Assembly: GCA_037968835.1 (NCBI GenBank) | Contig: JBBKWG010000003.1 | Span: forward strand, 1-26,163 | Source: JBBKWG01 sp037968835 | GTDB lineage: Bacteria; Pseudomonadota; Alphaproteobacteria; Rhodobacterales; Rhodobacteraceae | DNA: 26,163 bases | Direction: 5' to 3' | In this document: positions 25,453 through 26,163 of the stretch, piece after piece | How the letters are laid out: each line of letters begins with the position of its first letter | Numbering within the stretch: the first letter of the stretch is position 1 | Notes under the pieces: generated by a model | Database searches by the model: none | Seen by the model: only the letters and a program-made list of their open reading frames with translations | What the model was told of the DNA's origin: nothing | Translations under genes and position numbers: made by a program

Positions 25453-26163
25453 TCACAGAATAGCCTCGAACAGGCGACGCGTATTCTCTTTTGTCATTTC
25501 GACCGGATTTCCACCTGTCGAGGGATCGTTCAGTGCGTCTTTGACAAGCCTGTCGATTTCCGGATCTTTCACTCCAAGACCGCTCAGCCGCGTCGGAATT
25601 GCGAAACTTGCGTTGAAATCATCGACAAACTCGCGGAACCCGTCGAAACCGCCGTCGATGCCCAGATAGGCCGCGACCAGATCGAACCGGTCGCGAATGG
25701 CGTCGGCATTGAACTTCAGAACCTCCGGCATACAGACTGCATTCGTCGTCCCGTGATGGGTGTGGTGATGCGCGCCGATCGGATGCGACAGCGCATGGAT
25801 CGCACCAAGTCCTTTCTGGAACGCGGTCGCCCCCATGGCAGCGGCACTCATCATGTTGGCGCGTGCCTCTATGTCGGAACCGTCCGCATAGGCACGGGGC
25901 AGATAGTTCTTGACCAGACGCAGCCCTTCAAGCGCGATGCCCTGGCTCATCGGGTGATAATGCGGGCTGGAATAGGCCTCCACACAATGCGCGAAAGCAT
26001 CAAGCCCGGTCCCGGCGGTGATGAACTTCGGCATCCCGACCGTAAGCTCCGGATCGCAAATTACGACCGACGGCAGCATCTTCGGGTGGAAGATGATCTT
26101 CTTCTCGTGAGTTTCCGAATTGGTGATGACCGAAGCCCGACCGACCTCCGATCCGGTTCCGGC
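25453..26163 (-). CDS. Iron-containing alcohol dehydrogenase, partial (N terminus beyond window)
   Basis: The open frame runs without a stop to the right edge, so only the last 236 residues are present of an expected roughly 380. Visible residue 1 onward reads AGTGSEVGRASVIT, which contains the nucleotide-region motif GTGSE of group III (iron-dependent) alcohol dehydrogenases. Probable metal ligands in visible numbering are D55 and H59 (GLDAFAHCVEAY), H127 (HALSHPIGA) and H137 (HHGTTNA), the FucO-like set. An internal ATG at 26079 is not the true start. The family reduces aldehydes or oxidises alcohols with NAD(P). Next to a Pot-type importer it may process an amine-derived aldehyde or alcohol; this is inference. 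Confidence 0.92.
   Translation of the reverse strand, partial: AGTGSEVGRASVITNSETHEKKIIFHPKMLPSVVICDPELTVGMPKFITAGTGLDAFAHCVEAYSSPHYHPMSQGIALEGLRLVKNYLPRAYADGSDIEARANMMSAAAMGATAFQKGLGAIHALSHPIGAHHHTHHGTTNAVCMPEVLKFNADAIRDRFDLVAAYLGIDGGFDGFREFVDDFNASFAIPTRLSGLGVKDPEIDRLVKDALNDPSTGGNPVEMTKENTRRLFEAIL

Overview
The window looks like chromosomal DNA of an alphaproteobacterium, most probably Rhodobacteraceae (Roseobacter-like). This is inferred from high G+C, strong third-position G/C bias, tight ATGA-coupled operons, and the mix of ABC importers with a dimethylglycine-dehydrogenase-type flavoprotein. There are no rRNA, tRNA, CRISPR, insertion sequence or phage signs. No gene-free stretch exceeds about 215 bp.

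Region 1 (21-9957) is a methylated-amine or betaine-type catabolic locus. A DeoR-family repressor on the minus strand diverges from a plus-strand operon. That operon encodes a glycine-betaine-type binding protein, a ProV-like ATPase, a double-length ProW-like permease with two fused permease domains, a choline-kinase/APH-fold kinase, and an 812-residue FAD + GcvT-fold demethylating dehydrogenase. A METTL27-like methyltransferase (minus strand) and a second choline-kinase-like gene (plus strand) follow, divergent from each other. Inference: a quaternary or N-methylated amine is imported, phosphorylated and/or oxidatively demethylated, with one-carbon units passed to folate.

Region 2 (10059-21225, minus strand) reads as one long transcription unit. 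In transcription order it has an oligopeptide-type binding protein, an M24 metallohydrolase, two Dpp/Opp-like permeases and two ATPases. These are followed by a four-gene enzyme module: a Fes/esterase-D-like hydrolase, a RimK/glutathione-synthetase-like ATP-grasp protein, a second small alpha/beta hydrolase, and a carboxylase-like ATP-grasp protein. I recognise the folds of these four proteins but not a described pathway. This module is the best candidate for an undescribed system.

Region 3 (21440-26163, minus strand) holds a Pot-type (spermidine/putrescine-like) ABC importer (binding protein, ATPase, two permeases). Upstream of it is the C-terminal two-thirds of an iron-containing alcohol dehydrogenase that runs off the right edge.

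A recurring detail is that each of the three solute-binding-protein genes is followed, before the next transporter or peptidase gene, by a GC-rich stem-loop without a U-tract. This is the arrangement expected for 3'-end mRNA stabilisation or partial attenuation that makes binding protein in excess over the membrane parts.
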